Below are positions 15,648 through 15,910 of a stretch of 15,910 bases of DNA, one piece after another (the stretch's first letter is position 1; each line of letters begins with the position of its first letter). Below the pieces are notes generated by a model. The model did no database searches and was not told the origin of the DNA. It saw nothing but the letters and a program-made list of their open reading frames with translations. The stretch is from an uncultured Flavobacteriia bacterium (GTDB taxonomy: Bacteria; Bacteroidota; Bacteroidia; Flavobacteriales_D; Crocinitomicaceae). The position numbers and the translations under genes are program-made. The stretch covers positions 1-15,910 of the forward strand of contig CAIYXD010000152.1 of assembly GCA_903930085.1 (NCBI GenBank), written 5' to 3'.

Positions 15648-15910
15648 ATGGAAAAGGAATTAAACCCATTCATAACAGCTGTATACAAAGACCCATCTCA
15701 TTTTTGCGATCGAGAAAAAGAAACACAACAACTGATAGAATTTGCCGAAAATGGTACAAATATCACCCTATTTGCCATCCGAAGAATGGGTAAAACCGGA
15801 TTAATTTTGCATTTTTTTAACGAATTTTTACACAAAAAAGACACTATTTGCATCTATATTGATATACTTTCCACACAAAATTTAGCTGATTTTATTAACC
15901 AATTGGCAAC
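15648..15910 (+). CDS. Archaeal-type (ATPase_2/STAND-like) ATP-binding protein, N-terminal part (3' end outside window)
   Basis: This is the first 87 codons of a P-loop ATPase whose 3' end lies beyond the window. The N-terminus MEKELNPFITAVYKDPSHF leads to a CDRE motif (20-23) and a Glu/Thr/Gln helix. It continues with the strand-plus-P-loop LFAIRRMGKTGLILHFF (41-57), in which RRMGKT is the Arg-rich Walker A variant of the archaeal ATPase/STAND-related group. A second strand, TICIYIDIL (66-74), follows. Bacteroidota carry many proteins of this type, often as lone genes in variable chromosome regions. They commonly have a C-terminal winged helix or nuclease-like domain, which cannot be seen here. 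Whether this one serves in defence, regulation or something else cannot be judged. The start is chosen because the open frame, promoter and family N-terminus agree. Confidence 0.88.
   Translation, partial: MEKELNPFITAVYKDPSHFCDREKETQQLIEFAENGTNITLFAIRRMGKTGLILHFFNEFLHKKDTICIYIDILSTQNLADFINQLA

Noticed and set aside
1..15910. CRISPR array, tRNA, rRNA or insertion sequence
   Set aside because: I found no regularly spaced direct repeats, no cloverleaf-like segment with tRNA hallmarks, no rRNA-like sequence and no transposase.

Overview
The window looks like a chromosomal segment of a Bacteroidota bacterium, most likely a flavobacterial or Crocinitomicaceae-type lineage. The DNA is AT-rich, ribosome-binding sites are poor, and several gene starts are preceded by the Bacteroidota -7 promoter element TAnnTTTG. 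Recognisable Bacteroidota families are present: a DUF4293 protein, a Uup-like ABC-F ATPase, and a TetR/ABC/HlyD/TolC exporter operon. The genus call is inference.

Layout. (1) 1-1035 (+): the C-terminal part of the DNA translocase FtsK, cut by the window edge. (2) 1259-2515 (+): a secreted protein of unknown function, followed by a strong intrinsic terminator at 2541-2575. (3) 9178 down to 2661 (-): a same-strand run of five genes. These are chorismate synthase (aroC), overlapping by 8 bp a polytopic GT-C-like membrane protein; a small DUF4293 membrane protein; a Uup-like ABC-F ATPase; and a DEAD-box RNA helicase with a TTG start. (4) 9465-14461 (+): a compact four-gene operon of TetR-type regulator, exporter-type ABC protein, HlyD-type adaptor and TolC-type outer-membrane channel. 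Its gaps are +1 bp, +11 bp and a 1-bp overlap. (5) 14655-15278 (+): a conserved-looking hypothetical protein. (6) 15279-15647: a 369-bp intergenic region holding a cluster of related short repeats, including a perfect 13-bp inverted repeat, upstream of a promoter-like element. (7) 15648-15910 (+): the 5' end of an archaeal-type (ATPase_2/STAND-like) ATPase, cut by the window edge.

The exporter operon reads as a self-contained tripartite efflux or secretion unit spanning both membranes, with its regulator encoded first. Its most striking property is that the nucleotide-binding domain of the ABC protein keeps the overall domain layout but has lost recognisable Walker A, Q-loop, signature, Walker B and H-loop residues, all within an intact frame. 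Either this is a pseudo-ATPase transporter, or it works with an ATPase encoded elsewhere. This is the best candidate for something undescribed here.

The aroC-to-helicase run mixes housekeeping functions (aromatic biosynthesis, ribosome/RNA handling) with two membrane proteins. Tight spacing supports co-transcription only for aroC with the membrane protein and for DUF4293 with ABC-F.
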